A program made the position numbers and the translations under genes. This document shows positions 8,595 to 18,874 of a stretch of 64,000 nucleotides of DNA, in pieces (within the stretch, counting starts at the first letter, position 1; every line of letters starts with the position of its first letter). The notes below the pieces were generated by a model. The model made no database searches. It was not told where the DNA came from and worked only from the letters and a program-made list of their open reading frames with translations. The stretch spans positions 692,501-756,500 of the forward strand of contig JBBBDQ010000447.1 in the NCBI GenBank assembly GCA_037127315.1, written 5' to 3'. This DNA comes from Ascarosepion bandense. Lineage: Eukaryota > Mollusca > Cephalopoda > Sepiida > Sepiidae.

Positions 8595-8640
8595 AGACGC
8601 TTGATAGAAGGAGGCAGACTTTTAGCGTGTGATATATCAT
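8586..8640 (-). repeat. SINE B leader fragment
   Basis: GATAGAAGGAGGCAGACTTTTAGCGTG matches, in antisense, the leader between the 5' end and the tRNA-like head of family B (for example 3285-3320). Confidence 0.5.
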
Positions 8641-8874
8641 ATATCATGTATCATATATATCAGATTAAATAAATTCCAAACACTATGTTTGCTTATTTGC
8701 ATTAAAATCTGTTCATAATTCACGGATAGTCTTTTGCGTATTACAATCAAAAGATTATGGGTACAAATGTAACCGGAAAACGGTGTTGCTAAAAATTACT
8801 GTACATTTCATTCAATCTGACATGTTTAAAAAGCATTTGCTGCTCATATATATATATATATATATATATATGAG

Positions 8875-8995
8875 AACAAAATTAAGCCGGACACGTTAGT
8901 TCATGGTAAATCGGAAATATAGGCCAATTTCAGGTGAACCATTATCAGCTTCCGTCTTTATTGTACAGAAGATTTTATACGAATGAAATTCACAA
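8875..8995 (+). repeat. dispersed repeat, plus copy (partner at 17765-17905)
   Basis: Shares GACACGTTA.TTCATGGTAAATCG and CAGCTTCCGTCTTTATTGTAC with the reverse complement of 17765-17905. Short frames spanning it are incidental. Confidence 0.5.
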
Positions 8996-9061
8996 ACAAA
9001 AACCTCAAAAAACCGGAATAAAATGTTCCGTTTTGTTTTTGGTGTTTTTTTTTCTTATATT

Positions 9062-9062
9062 T

Positions 9063-9101
<39 letters not shown>

Positions 9102-9120
9102 ATATATATATATATATATA
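9062..9120. repeat. (TC)n/(TA)n microsatellite
   Basis: CT repeats followed by TA repeats, leading straight into repeat G. Confidence 0.95.
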
Positions 9121-9200
9121 GCTCTCTTAAAGAGTTATCCTACTGCTTCTTGTGCAGGATACCCCTTTTGGATTCTTCTATATCTACACCGCATAATTAT
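9119..9200 (+). repeat. dispersed repeat G (plus copy)
   Basis: Same family as 8350-8440 and 17945-18025. Confidence 0.5.
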
Positions 9201-9590
9201 ATATATATAGTTGTCCAGTCCGTAAACAGTGAGGATAACAAGATTAACTTAATATAAAATATTAAGTTTTATATCTATATAGAGATCCCAATGGATGTTA
9301 TCCAGAGCAATATGATATTTATAAAGGAAAACTCAACACGTCATTTAAATTGGTTATAAATTATCATTCATTTCAATGAGCTTAATTAGCTCATTTCATC
9401 AGACCACTCAATATTCCTACCATTTGGTACAAAAAATTTTGCCGGAATAAGCATTTTCTTTAACTGAAGAGAAAGATAAAAAATATAAAAGTAAAAATAA
9501 AAATAAAAATAAGAAGGAAAAGATAAAAAGGAAAAGAGAGTCAGGACTTAGGCATTGGAGTCAGATCGGCTGGGAGTGTACAGACCAGTC

Positions 9591-9627
<37 letters not shown>

Positions 9628-10390
9628 GGTTGCTCAGTTCCTTGAGGACATTGATATCTAATTTGTAAAAAACGTGTAAGTCATGAAAATTGCGCACCAT
9701 TTGTAAAATGGCTGGGAATGAATAATTATAAGCTTCTTCTTGTTGCATCAACTTGATGAATCTGCCGTCAGCATTCATAGTTTCTTAGTTTATATGTCTA
9801 AATCGTTGACGTCTTCGAAACAGGGGATAATTATCTATTTTGGACATTGTGCTAAATATGGCGCACTTCATATAATTTATAGTGTTGTATGGGAGGTGAT
9901 TGACTTCACTCTCAACTAAGCCTCACGTGTAACAGTCAATCGGATTCAAGTCTGTAGACATAAGAAGGTCGTTGTTTGGGTAACGCAATCGTGAGAATTG
10001 TAATTCATCTATTCTTGGGCCAACTTGGTCATTTGTGAGGGCACTGTTTTGCTGATACGTGTTCAGCCGTCCTTTGCTCACACTCTCTAGCCAAGATCAC
10101 ATAAACTAACTCTATCGCCTTCATATTATCAGCAGAACCGCAATTTCAGCCCTGAAGAAAAGAAATAAGGAGGCATGACGCCGCTATTCTTGCTCACAAA
10201 TCGCAGAAACATCACAGCTGCCGGGAATTATGTGCGCACGACCCTTGTAACGCCCGTAGAGTTTGTGTTTAAACATCTGTCAGTTCCTTGTTTGACATTC
10301 GGTCCAGATTAAAGATTTTCTAATCAAAGAAAAAAACCAATGCATTCCAGGCTCTTGATGTTTCAGCTTGCTCAAAGAACACCTTACGCA
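9201..10390. other. unassigned sequence
   Basis: Contains a (TA)n tract at about 9593-9624. The 76-codon minus frame at 9548-9778 has a stretch resembling a generic protein (MNADGRFIKLMQQEEAYNYS) but then runs through TA repeats, so I do not call it a gene. No repeat partner noticed. Confidence 0.3.
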
Positions 10391-10396
10391 GATCAG

Positions 10397-10912
10397 ACAT
10401 TAATTCCCCTCTGAGATATTAATTACCCTCTCAGACATTAATTACCCTCTGAGATATTAATTCCCCTCTCAGATATTAATTACCCTCTCAGACATTAATT
10501 ACCCTCTCAGACATTAATTACCCTCTCAGATATTAATTCCCCTCTCAGACATTAATTACTCTCTCAGACATTAATTACCCTCTCAGATATTAATTACCCT
10601 CTCAGACATTAATTCCCCTCTCAAACATTAATTACCCTCTCAGACATTAATTACCCTCTCAGATATTAATTACCCTCTCAGACATTAATTACCCTCTCAG
10701 ATATTAATTACCCTCTCAGACATTAATTACCCTCTCAGACATTAATTACCCTCTCAGATATTAATTACCCTCTCAGACATTAATTACCCTCTCAGATATT
10801 AATTACCCTCTCAGACATTAATTACCCTCTCAGACATTAATTACCCTCTCAGATATTAATTCCCCTCTCAGACATTAATTACCCTCTCAGACATTAATTA
10901 CCCTCTCATATA
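10397..10912 (+). repeat. 19-bp minisatellite, about 27 units
   Basis: Unit CTCAGACATTAATTACCCT. Two positions vary as a binary code: ACATT/ATATT and TTACCCT/TTCCCCT. Units 14-18 and 19-23 share the same C,T,C,T,C pattern, so a 95-bp higher-order repeat exists locally. It sits in non-repetitive sequence and has no coding potential. Confidence 0.95.
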
Positions 10913-11160
10913 TTGCCTTGTGAGGATACTTCCCGATAATCTTTTCCACCTTTCATACAGAGTGGTGTATTTGGATGGTGTTATATCAGCCCAAGCAGGT
11001 GCTTTGTGTGTAAAGCTTGCAGAAGAATCAGCGTCAGCTACTTCCAAATGTTTCTGAAATTTGAAAAGAAACCGTGAAACTTTTAGAAAGCGAAATCTCT
11101 CTCCATTACCATTTTAGGTTTGGTTTATTTTCCAGATGATCAAACCTCAATTCATTGTAA
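10913..11160. other. no recognisable feature
   Basis: Unique-looking sequence between the minisatellite and the 5S-like segment. Confidence 0.3.
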
Positions 11161-11163
11161 GAG

Positions 11164-11285
11164 GTTTACGGCCATATCACGTTGAATACATCGCTTCTCG
11201 CTCGATCACCGAAGTTAAACCACGTTGAGCCTGGTCAGTAATTAGATGGGTGACCACTTGGTAATACCAGGTGATGTAAGCGTTT
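11164..11285 (+). pseudogene. 5S rRNA-related pseudogene
   Basis: About 120 bp keep the order of 5S rRNA landmarks: GTTTACGGCCATA at the 5' end, CGATCACCGAAGTTAA, GAGCCTGGTCAGTA, GATGGGTGACCA, AATACCAGGTG and a terminal GTAAGC. Substitutions and the loss of AAGC (AAACC instead) argue for a retroposed or decayed copy. A second copy lies at 57890-58010. No downstream T-run typical of a Pol III terminator is seen. Confidence 0.75.
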
Positions 11286-11287
11286 AG

Positions 11288-11490
11288 TGACGGATGTGCG
11301 TTGTGGTGCAGTGGATATCGGCTCGGAAAGAGAAATCGGTGAGCCGAGTTCGAATTCCATTGGAATATTCTGCATTCACTTAAGGACTGGTACCCTTGGG
11401 AAAGGGATTAATCCGTCCCTTCCATCCAGTTATGAGTTAAATAACAAGGGTAGGACTTGGGGACCCTGCCCATAAAAACAAATCCCAATG
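11288..11490 (+). mobile_element. tRNA-derived SINE family C, copy C1 (3' truncated)
   Basis: The tRNA-like head has A box TGGTGCAGTGG and B box GAGTTCGAATTCC. The body follows (CATTCACTTA, ACCCTTGGGAAAGG, ATTAATCCGTC, GTTATGAGTTAAATAACA). The full form is seen in antisense at 40640-40972 and 52137-52450. This copy lacks the conserved 3' hairpin domain. Confidence 0.7.
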
Positions 11491-11679
11491 GATCTTGATA
11501 CTCGAAAAGAAAAAAGTATTACTAGACACAAAACTTATATAAAAAAACAACAACAATAAATTGTTGAAAGAAAAAAGGTATTACCAGCAATAAATAAATA
11601 AAATTTAGTTGGCAATAAATGACCTGACGAGGTTGATATGCCATAAAACAAAAACAACCAACCCAAATCATTGTAACAA

Positions 11680-12990
11680 ATCAGTTTCTAGATTAGAGCA
11701 TTTTTTTCCGGCATATCAATATTTCAATGGGTTGTTAAATGCTAACAATATTTTAGGTTGAACAGGTGAAGAGGCTCATCCCTTGTTTCCTGTTTAGGGT
11801 GTGGTTCCCGGCTTTCTTTTTTTATTTTTTTCCCAATCTTTTTTTTACTTTTTGTTTCTTTTCTTTTTTTCTTTTTTTTTTTTCTCAATTGGAGTAGATA
11901 GACTTAACTATCGCCCGGTTCACACTCCACTTTTGAACAAGTGAAGAGGCTCATCCCTTGTTTCCTGTTTAGGGTGTGGTTCCCGGCTTTCTTTTTTTAT
12001 TTTTTTCCCAATCTTTTTTTTACTTTTTGTTTCTTTTCTTTTTTTCTTTTTTTTTTTCTCAATTGGAGTAGATAGACTAAACTACCGCCCGGTTCACACT
12101 CCACTTTTGAACAGGTGAAGAGGCTCATCCCTTGTTTCCTGTTTAGGATGTGGTTCCTGGCTTTCTCTTTTCCAATCATTCTACTCTTAAGTGGCCCCCT
12201 GCACATCAGTGGCGTCACCGCCTTGCTTGGGGTGATATGATTAAAAAAAAAAAGGTTTGTATAAATGGAATATGTATTTTCGTAAGAAATCAGTGCGTAG
12301 ATCAGGTTTTGCGTTTTTCATTTCGGTATATCAACATCTCAATGGGTTATGTCGAGAAGATTTTAGGATAGATTTATTTTAATAAATTATGTATTCTGTG
12401 AAAGTTTGTAGGTCAGATTTTGTGTTTATATTGTCTTCCGACATATCAACACCTCGATGGGTTATTTAATGTCGACAAGAATTTTAGGATAGGTTCACAT
12501 GTATAGAATGTGTATTCTTTGTAAGATATCACTTTGTAGCACATTTTTTTTATTATTATTATTTTGTCTTCCGTCATATCAACATCTTAATGGGTTCTTT
12601 TGTGCCGACAAGATTTTAGGAGATTTTCGTCTGAATAGAATTTATTCGTTGTAAGAAATTAGTTTCTGAATCAAGGTTCGGATTTATTTTGTTTTACGAC
12701 ATATCGACAGCTGAATGGGTTATTTCAGATCAACAAGATTTTAGCATAAGTTTGAATGAATATAATGTATTCTTTGGATAAAATCACATTCTAAATCATA
12801 GTTTGTATTTATTTTGTTTTTACGACATGTTAACCTCAATAGGATATTTAATGCCGACAACATTTTAAAATTAGTTCCAATCAATAGAATATTTTTTGTA
12901 ATAAATCAGGTTTCACTGATGTATTTCAGGAAAAAAATGTTTTTCTCGTGTGTCAAATTTATGGCTGTCAATATATTTTTAAAAAAGTTA
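11680..12990 (+). repeat. satellite array, ~120-bp units, interrupted by a LINE end
   Basis: Six to seven diverged units share (A/G)AAATCAGTTT...GATCAG, CGACATATCAACA, CAATGGGTTATTTAATG, CGACAAGATTTTAGGATAGG and AATAGAATGTATTC. The first unit is cut at 11763 by a LINE 3' fragment. The array resumes at 12254 with GGTTTGTATAAATGG. GGTT is present on both sides and may be a short target duplication. Confidence 0.8.
11763..12253 (+). mobile_element. LINE (Jockey/I-like) 3' end with internal ~175-bp tandem repeats
   Basis: Two and a half copies of a unit (GAACAGGTGAAGAGGCTCAT ... ACTCCACTTTT) are followed by TGCACATCAGTGGCGTCACC, GCCTTGCTTGGGGTGATATG, ATT and poly(A). The same terminal signature ends the coding LINE at 48465-49884, which identifies the family. 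Pyrimidine runs inside the unit make misleading Lys-rich frames. Confidence 0.75.
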
Positions 12991-13092
12991 TTTCTGGTAA
13001 TATACTTTCTTTAATGTATTTCTTGTATTTTTCAGTGTTTTCAACCCGGTTTAGAGGTTAACTATTTGCCTAGAATATGTTATATATCTAAA

Positions 13093-13420
13093 TCTAAACT
13101 TATATATGAATGGAACATTGTCTGTGTATATGTGTGTATGTGTCTGTGTGTGTGTGTGTCCGTTACCTATAGACTCCGAAACGGCTGAACCGATTTTCTT
13201 GTAAATTTACATAGTTGTACTATAAGCGTCTGCGAGTGTTCTTAGCTTGGTTTTGTGTCGAGATACCCCCGATAAATATCGAAAATCGATAATCGAATAA
13301 ATCGGGTTATAGAAGGAGAGGTCCGATTTTAATCAAATTTGATACACTCATAGACAAAGACATAAGAAACGATATTCAGAAGTTTCAAGGTTGCAGTTCT
13401 TACACTAGTGCAGAAAATCG

Positions 13421-13457
<37 letters not shown>

Positions 13458-13848
13458 GGCAAGATGTGTGTGTGTGTGTGTGTCTGTTTATCTGCCTGTA
13501 TGTCTGTCTTTTTTTCAGTCCTTTTATTTTAGTTTTTGCTTTGGGTTTGGCTCTAAGTAGGTATAATTGTAGTTCTTAGTATCAGCCATGATACTATTTA
13601 CTCAAAAAACATATTTAACCTTCAAAATTCAGATTACGACAATTAAAACTTATTTGATATCGATACCAGGAAATGAAAATTTGACTTACATCCATTCATT
13701 TTTCTTTCAGTCTACGGTTTTGCTTTAACTAGAAACAACAATTGCTTTTTAGTCTTTCGTGCCAACGTCCAAAGAGTCTGAGCTCCAGGACCCAGGATTA
13801 GTTTTAAAGCTTTCATTATACCCGAGCAACGCCGGGCTATACTGCTAG
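13093..13848 (+). mobile_element. non-autonomous Helitron, copy H1
   Basis: Starts TCTAAACTTA and ends with a hairpin CCCG-AGCAACG-CCGGG, 10 nt, then CTAG. The TC...CTRR termini and 3' hairpin fit Helitrons, which insert between A and T; the next base is T. Shared internal blocks include GACTCCGAAACGGCTGAACC and ATATCGAAAATCGATAATCG. There is no Rep/helicase frame, so it depends on an autonomous relative. An internal (TA)n/(GT)n tract varies between copies. Confidence 0.85.
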
Positions 13849-13861
13849 TACATATATATAT

Positions 13862-14047
13862 ATATATAATAGCTATACTTTCTTGTCTCATATCTAAACG
13901 ATGAATCAAATTAATAAAAAATTATCCCAATTTGAATTTTTTTCTTTATTTTCAACTGAAATTTAAGCCACAATATGACGTTTAGAACGGCTCATGATTA
14001 AACATAAGAGACATTCAACCTCTCTTATATTGAACAGTATATGTTTA

Positions 14048-14050
<3 letters not shown>
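13862..14050 (+). pseudogene. PLE ORF 5' fragment, decayed
   Basis: Corresponds to the start of the minus-strand PLE frame at 62696-62962 (LIKNYLN..FLSLFSPEIEAKL..LERLMIKHNI). It carries stops and shifts. A second copy in the same context lies at 20775-20955. It ends at TTAGAATATAT, running into a (TA)n tract. Confidence 0.6.
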
Positions 14051-14097
<47 letters not shown>

Positions 14098-14120
14098 AAT
14101 AAAACTTCGAAAATTACATG

Positions 14121-14167
14121 TGTAGGATGATCATTTCTGCGAAATACATTCGCTTCGTCAACCATCT
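14121..14167 (-). ncRNA. hammerhead-like motif, family E copy 1 (core C3 lost)
   Basis: Minus strand: TTGACGA (consensus CTGACGA), hairpin GCGAA-TGTAT-TTCGC, A, GAAA, self-complementary ATGATCAT, then C. Compare the better copy at 21016-21064. Confidence 0.5.
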
Positions 14168-14179
14168 TTTATTATGAAA

Positions 14180-14334
14180 AAACTTCATTTTCTTTCAGTC
14201 TACAGTTTCGCTTTAACTGGAAACAACTATTGCTTTTTAATCTTTCGTGCCTACGTCAAAGAGTCTGATCTCCAGGACCATGGATTAGTTTTAAAGCTTT
14301 CATTACACCCGAGTAACGCCGGGCTATACTGATA

Positions 14335-14335
<1 letters not shown>
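14180..14335 (+). mobile_element. Helitron 3' fragment
   Basis: Matches the last ~150 bp of H1, including CTCCAGGACCATGGATTAG and CCCGAGTAACGCCGGGCTAT; it ends ACTGATAG before (TA)n. Confidence 0.75.
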
Positions 14336-14370
<35 letters not shown>

Positions 14371-14373
<3 letters not shown>

Positions 14374-14422
14374 AATCGCACCTAGTATATATATATATAT
14401 ATATATACTAGGTGCGATTGGT
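14371..14422. repeat. perfect palindrome with a TA core
   Basis: ACCAATCGCACCTAGTA and its reverse complement flank ~18 bp of TA. The arm plus following GTAAATTGTCGCAATTATT recurs near 47190-47262. It could be paired ends of a small TA-targeting DNA element; the class is uncertain. Confidence 0.6.
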
Positions 14423-14467
14423 AAATTGTCGCAATTATTTTATTATTTCAAATATTCTTTAGGCTGA

Positions 14468-14540
14468 GTCTGAGCTCCAGGACCACGGATTAGTTTTGAA
14501 GCTTTCATTACAGCCGAGCAACGGCGGACTATACTGCTAA
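14468..14540 (+). mobile_element. Helitron 3' terminal fragment (~73 bp)
   Basis: CTGAGCTCCAGGACCACGG through the terminal hairpin (CAGCCGAGCAACGGCGG) to CTGCTAA; diverged. Confidence 0.65.
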
Positions 14541-15220
14541 TATAGATATATTTGCATACATGCTTGAAATAATGCACATCTGCATTATGACCCCTAAACA
14601 ATATCAATATTTATAGTTATGTGACATTTTGAAAGATATTACAAAGTTGTTCTCGCTTCTAATTTCGCTTACGAGATTTGCCTACGCGATTTAAAGCCGC
14701 GTCTTTCTTTTTAGCTTTTCACTGTTTGTTCATAAATCTGAGCCTTCAGATGGAAAACTTGATTTATTTCGAGTCGCGGAGGAATCTATGAATTTTATTC
14801 AATCAAACCTCCAAAGCGAACGTCAGATAGACTACCGATTTTATATACTCAGCGAAATTAATCATTTCACGTCAGACCTGAGTGAATGTTATCGCACTTG
14901 AAGCAACGTTCGCAATTAGCGGAGAATCCGACTAGCGAGGATCTACAATTCAGAGCTCTCCTAGGTCGCCACGTATAGCGTTATGGTTCGCAAGATTATT
15001 CCGTTGAGAAAATCGATAGTGTGTCCAATTTGTGTGACCTACTATGTGTAAAATTCAATAGATAGATTTTTTTCATGCCATGTCCCTTCAGAATCTAGCC
15101 GTCTATTGATTGCATGCCATATATCTGTAAAATTTATTTTTTAATTAGAACTTTTTCTTTGCTTACTACACGTTTTTTTTTTTAAATTCAGAATAATCAT
15201 TCACCAAGTTTGGCTATCAT
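14541..15220. other. unassigned sequence
   Basis: Mixed-composition DNA without a convincing frame or repeat partner. Confidence 0.3.
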
Positions 15221-15284
15221 TCAATGGTAAATGAGATGGACGCATACCGTATGCAAGGACGTTTATGTAAGAGTGAAGACAGAC

Positions 15285-15370
15285 ATGGATGGGATTTGAA
15301 CTCGGATCGCCGATTTCACTTTCTGTTCGTTTACTGCTATCCTGACCATAAGTCAGTACTAATTTTTATT
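15285..15370 (-). repeat. tRNA-related sequence (SINE head or tRNA pseudogene)
   Basis: The minus strand has a B-box-like GAGTTCAAATCCC and, ~45 nt upstream, an A-box-like TGGTCAGGATAGC. No acceptor-stem complementarity was found, so it is not a functional tRNA. Confidence 0.45.
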
Positions 15371-15439
15371 TGGCAAATAACCATAACTGCTGTCTTTTGT
15401 AGAGTAATTGCCCATGGTTTGATGTAACTGGAAAATAAT

Positions 15440-15620
15440 TTCTGGGTACGACGATCAACTACATCCGGCAGCAACACAGATTTTGAGAAAGGTTAAAACC
15501 AACTCTTAATTGCTATAGATCCCAAATTCACCATGACTGAGGTTGGTAGCACCTGTTAGGGAGTCTTATCTAGGGACAAATAGTTAACCCCAAACTGCTG
15601 TTAAACAGTTTGAAATTACA
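15440..15620 (+). repeat. dispersed repeat K, copy 1
   Basis: Shares CATCCGGCAGCA, ACTCTTAATTGCT, GGTAGCACC and TAGTTAACCCC with 42640-42800. Probably the 3' region of a retroelement; the class is unknown. Confidence 0.5.
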
Positions 15621-15775
15621 GGAAAATCATAAATATAAGTCAAATAAATTATAATACAGGTAATATCAGTTACAATATAGGTAAAACTCATTAAGTAAAA
15701 TTAAAATACATTAAACGCTAAAGTATAGGTAACAGAGGTAAAAATATGTGTAAAATATGTGGAAATATAGTTTGT

Positions 15776-16170
15776 TTGTTTTTTTGTTTTTTTTTAATCA
15801 TATCGCCCCGAGCAAGGCAGTAACGTCACTGAAGCGCAGGGGGCTACGTAGGAATGAAAAGATTGGAAAAGAGAAAGCCGGAAACCACATCCTAAACAAG
15901 GGATGAGCCTCTTCACCTATTCTATAGACGTGGGTGGAGTGTGAACCGGGCGATAGTTTAGTCTATCTACTCCAATTGAAAAAAAACAGTGAGAAGATTA
16001 GAAAAGAGAAAACCGGAAACCACATCCTAAACAGGAAACAAGAGATGAGCCTCTTCACCTGTTCAATAGATGTGGGTGGAGTGTGAACCGGGCGATAGTT
16101 TAGTCTATCTACTCCAATTGAAGTAAAGAAAAATAAATAAATAAAAGAGTGAAAAGATTGGAAAAGTATA
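15776..16170 (-). mobile_element. LINE (Jockey/I-like) 3' end with tandem repeats, minus strand
   Basis: Begins with a T-run and ATCATATCGCCCCGAGCAAGG (the reverse of the LINE tail). It then has two copies of the same tandem unit as 11763-12253 (GGATGAGCCTCTTCACC, GTGTGAACCGGGCGATAG, CTACTCCAATTGAA). Confidence 0.75.
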
Positions 16171-16454
16171 TATATATATATAACAAACCCAACTGGAATT
16201 GGAACTTGGCTTGAATTTTTAATTCTAAGTCATTATCCATTACACATCCAAGCTTGCAGCACCTGGAATTCTCAAGTGGTCATTCATCAAGGTACTGACA
16301 ATTTTAAAATGTTGCTTAACTTTAGTGATCACACAGTGAACTGCTATTTCAATGTGACATCTTTTTCAGAATTCACACAATTCAAATTCAAATTTGAAAG
16401 TCCAAAGACTATTGGACATGAAACAGAATACTCCAGTGATCGAAATAAAGGTTT

Positions 16455-16775
16455 TAAAATCAGTTAAGATATTGGTACAATTTGTTGAAATATAAATAGA
16501 ATCTTTTAAAATAAAATAAATTTAAATATTGTTAACAATCTGTTAAAATAAAATAAATGGAAATATTGGTAGAAATTTGTTAAAAAATGACTTAAAATAT
16601 TCATAAAAATCTGTTAAAATAAAATAACATCAATTATTGGTAAAATCCATTAAAACAAAACAACTTAAAATATTGGTAATAGTCGTTAAAAACAATATAA
16701 CTTAAAATATTGGTAACAATTCTGTTAAAATGAAATAACTTCAAACATTGGTAAAAATCTGTTAAAATATAAAAA
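16455..16775 (+). repeat. degenerate ~45-bp AT-rich tandem repeat
   Basis: About seven loose units of AAATATTGGTAA...ATCTGTTAAAATAAAATAA. Confidence 0.7.
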
Positions 16776-16909
16776 CTAAAATATAGTTGAAATACATAAA
16801 AAGAATATGTAAAACACGTTATCTTGCTTGTTGCAGAAATATAGAAACAACTACAACTATATTGAAATATGAAAGAAGACAGCACCATATTCCTCGCTTT
16901 ATGACAGCC

Positions 16910-16912
<3 letters not shown>

Positions 16913-16974
<62 letters not shown>
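16913..16974. repeat. (TA)n microsatellite
   Basis: ~60 bp of TA. Frames on both strands through it encode Tyr-Ile runs and are artefacts. Confidence 0.95.
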
Positions 16975-16976
<2 letters not shown>

Positions 16977-17194
16977 CTCATTCAGTGAAATGAATTAGAG
17001 CGCCCTAGCTATTGGGCACGTATAATGATATGCGCTAAAAAGTCTGCCTACTTCCACCGAACGCTCATAGCCCAGGGGTAGAGTCGCCGACTGACGCCAT
17101 TTCGGTCGGGTTTCAATCCTGGGTAAAATAGCAATCGGAGTCTAACCATACTGATGAGCTGTGATACGGCGAAACAGATCTGTCTGCGGATGAC
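16975..17194 (+). mobile_element. SINE family B, copy B2, with 3' hammerhead
   Basis: The leader (CATTCAGTGAAATGAATTAG, GCTATTGGGCACGTATAATG) is followed by a tRNA-like head with A box TAGCCCAGGGG and a B-box-like GGGTTTCAATCC. A linker and a hammerhead at 17140-17194 complete it. It starts at one (TA)n tract and ends before another. Confidence 0.75.
17140..17194 (+). ncRNA. hammerhead motif, family B copy B2
   Basis: GTC-TAA-CCATA, CTGATGA, helix II GCTGT-GAT-ACGGC (U-G wobble retained), GAAA, helix III ACAG-AT-CTGT, cleavage C, TGCGG-AT-GAC. One helix I mismatch (A-C). Confidence 0.75.
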
Positions 17195-17221
17195 AATAAA
17201 TATATATATATTTATATTAGT

Positions 17222-17350
17222 TAGAGAAAATTTTCAAAATTCAAAGGTGTCGGATGTACATTTCGACATAGGATCTCTAATAGATATTCTACGTCATGTC
17301 AGCGACATTGTTTTGTTCCAAATGGCGAAGGCCCTGGGGTAAAGTGTGGA
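17222..17350 (-). repeat. PLE-type terminal fragment, family F copy 2
   Basis: Close match to 7836-7965; ends at a (TA)n tract. Confidence 0.5.
17248..17307 (-). ncRNA. hammerhead-like motif, family F copy 2
   Basis: Minus strand: TGTCG/CGACA helix I and a core reading CTGACAT (G8 and A9 both changed). Helix II is mostly paired, and G-U of copy 1 is A-U here. GAAA, helix III ATG-TA-CAT and cleavage C follow. The structure is kept but the core is lost, so it is probably inactive. Confidence 0.5.
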
Positions 17351-17399
<49 letters not shown>

Positions 17400-17401
<2 letters not shown>

Positions 17402-17736
17402 AGTGAATACAGAACAAAGAAAGAATTTTGACAACGTCCAAAACATTCATTTAAAACAGTGCTCGATATATGATATATAGAGCTGTGAATATTTGAAAAA
17501 CTCTCATTAATCAACCACTTTGACAACACTCTCTCCAAAATTCCAACGGTCATTGACTTATTCCCCTATCACTAACCCCCACCAACACCCCAAACACAAC
17601 TGACCAAATATATAAAAAAGAGGCTTTCCATTCCTTTACACAGCGCCTGATGTGACATTGAAGTTTCAATGTCGAAACAAATGTACCTTTGTCGTGGATA
17701 TATATAGAAAAATTATGTACATGTTCTAAAATATAA

Positions 17737-17740
<4 letters not shown>
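17400..17740 (+). mobile_element. PLE pseudo-LTR fragment with hammerhead-like motif
   Basis: Lies between two (TA)n tracts. At 17647-17690 it has CTGATGT, a 7-bp helix II (GACATTG/CAATGTC), GAAAC and a helix III of ACA-AA-TGT. The downstream layout equals other PLE starts in the window. Helix I is not convincing and A9 is U. Confidence 0.5.
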
Positions 17741-17764
<24 letters not shown>

Positions 17765-17771
<7 letters not shown>

Positions 17772-17905
17772 AAGGAATTTACACGATTCGTGTAAAATAC
17801 TTTGTACAATAAAGACGGAAGCTGATGATGGTTCGCCTGAAATATGCCACAACATCGATTTACCATGAAATAACGTGTCTGCCTAAATTTTCTTATAGTT
17901 GGTCT
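17765..17905 (-). repeat. dispersed repeat, minus copy (partner at 8875-8995)
   Basis: Reverse complement of the 8875-8995 repeat; both copies abut (TA)n tracts. Confidence 0.5.
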
Positions 17906-17944
17906 ATACGTATATATACACATATAAATATACACATATATTTA

Positions 17945-18025
17945 GAGCTCTCTTAGAGAGTTATCCTTTCACTATATTTACAGGATACTCTTTTGGATTT
18001 TTCTATATCCACACCGCATGCTGAT
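17945..18025 (+). repeat. dispersed repeat G, third copy
   Basis: Same family as 8350-8440 and 9119-9200. Confidence 0.5.
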
Positions 18026-18870
18026 ATATAAACGGATATAAGATAAACCCGAATATAAGAGAGATTGTATCTGGTTCTAAATTAGAGCATGTGGTAATGT
18101 ATATAAAATAGACCATACCCGGATATAAGAGAAACCCGGATATAAGGAGAATTATCTTATATCAGAGTAACACTACAAGTTTTTGTGAAACAACTAAGCT
18201 GTATTTTCATTATTCGAAAATAACGTGTGCAGTTTTTGTTTGTATAACTATTTTAATAAAATCAATAAATAATTTTTCTATTTTGTTTGTTTTTTAAAAT
18301 GATTTTTCAAAATGTTTCTCCAGGACCAATGCAACAGGGCCATTAAACATTATTATTGAATAAGAGAAAAAAAATGAATGTGAGTGAAAAATAGATGAAT
18401 AGCATAAAGGAAAACAGTAGATAACATTTGAAATTGCATTTAAATTTTGCGAGGTCAAAACTAGAACAAAAGTTTCACAAAGGTGAGAAAAGAAACTGCT
18501 AGCATAGAACTTGCGGTATTATTTTATCATTTCCACTGTGAAATGCTGAGATCTTACTACAAATCTAGTATTGCGCGTAAATTCTTAAAGTCTTGACACA
18601 ATAAAGTTAAATTAATCAGAAAAAACTACTATAAACATATTTATAGAAAAAGCACAGGGAAGGTAAGTTACAGGTGTAGAAAAGGTACTAAAGCCGTGAT
18701 GCCTGGTAAGGATCTATAATATTGCAGATTTTTTATTCGGATTTTATCAAGAAACTGTTAATATTATACATAGCAGAAGCACCAAATCAAATGTGGTAGT
18801 AATATGCTAATCCCGCTAATCTGCAACCTCAAGTCTACAGCTTTTCTTATGTATTGTGATACACATGGCT
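18026..18870. other. unassigned sequence
   Basis: Short direct repeats of CGGATATAAGAGAAACCC occur near 18045-18150; otherwise AT-rich with no gene. Confidence 0.3.
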
Positions 18871-18874
18871 TACC

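Noticed and set aside
10397..10912. CRISPR-like array
   Set aside because: Units are contiguous 19-bp repeats without spacers, in eukaryotic DNA; it is a minisatellite.
16634..16993. Frames encoding long Tyr-Ile runs (also at 17299, 17550, 20604, 22000, 31067, 32664 and elsewhere)
   Set aside because: They are (TA)n microsatellites read as codons.
17815..17850. CTGATGATGGTTCGCCTGAAAT as a hammerhead
   Set aside because: Helix II would be only two G-C pairs and no helix III or helix I could be built.
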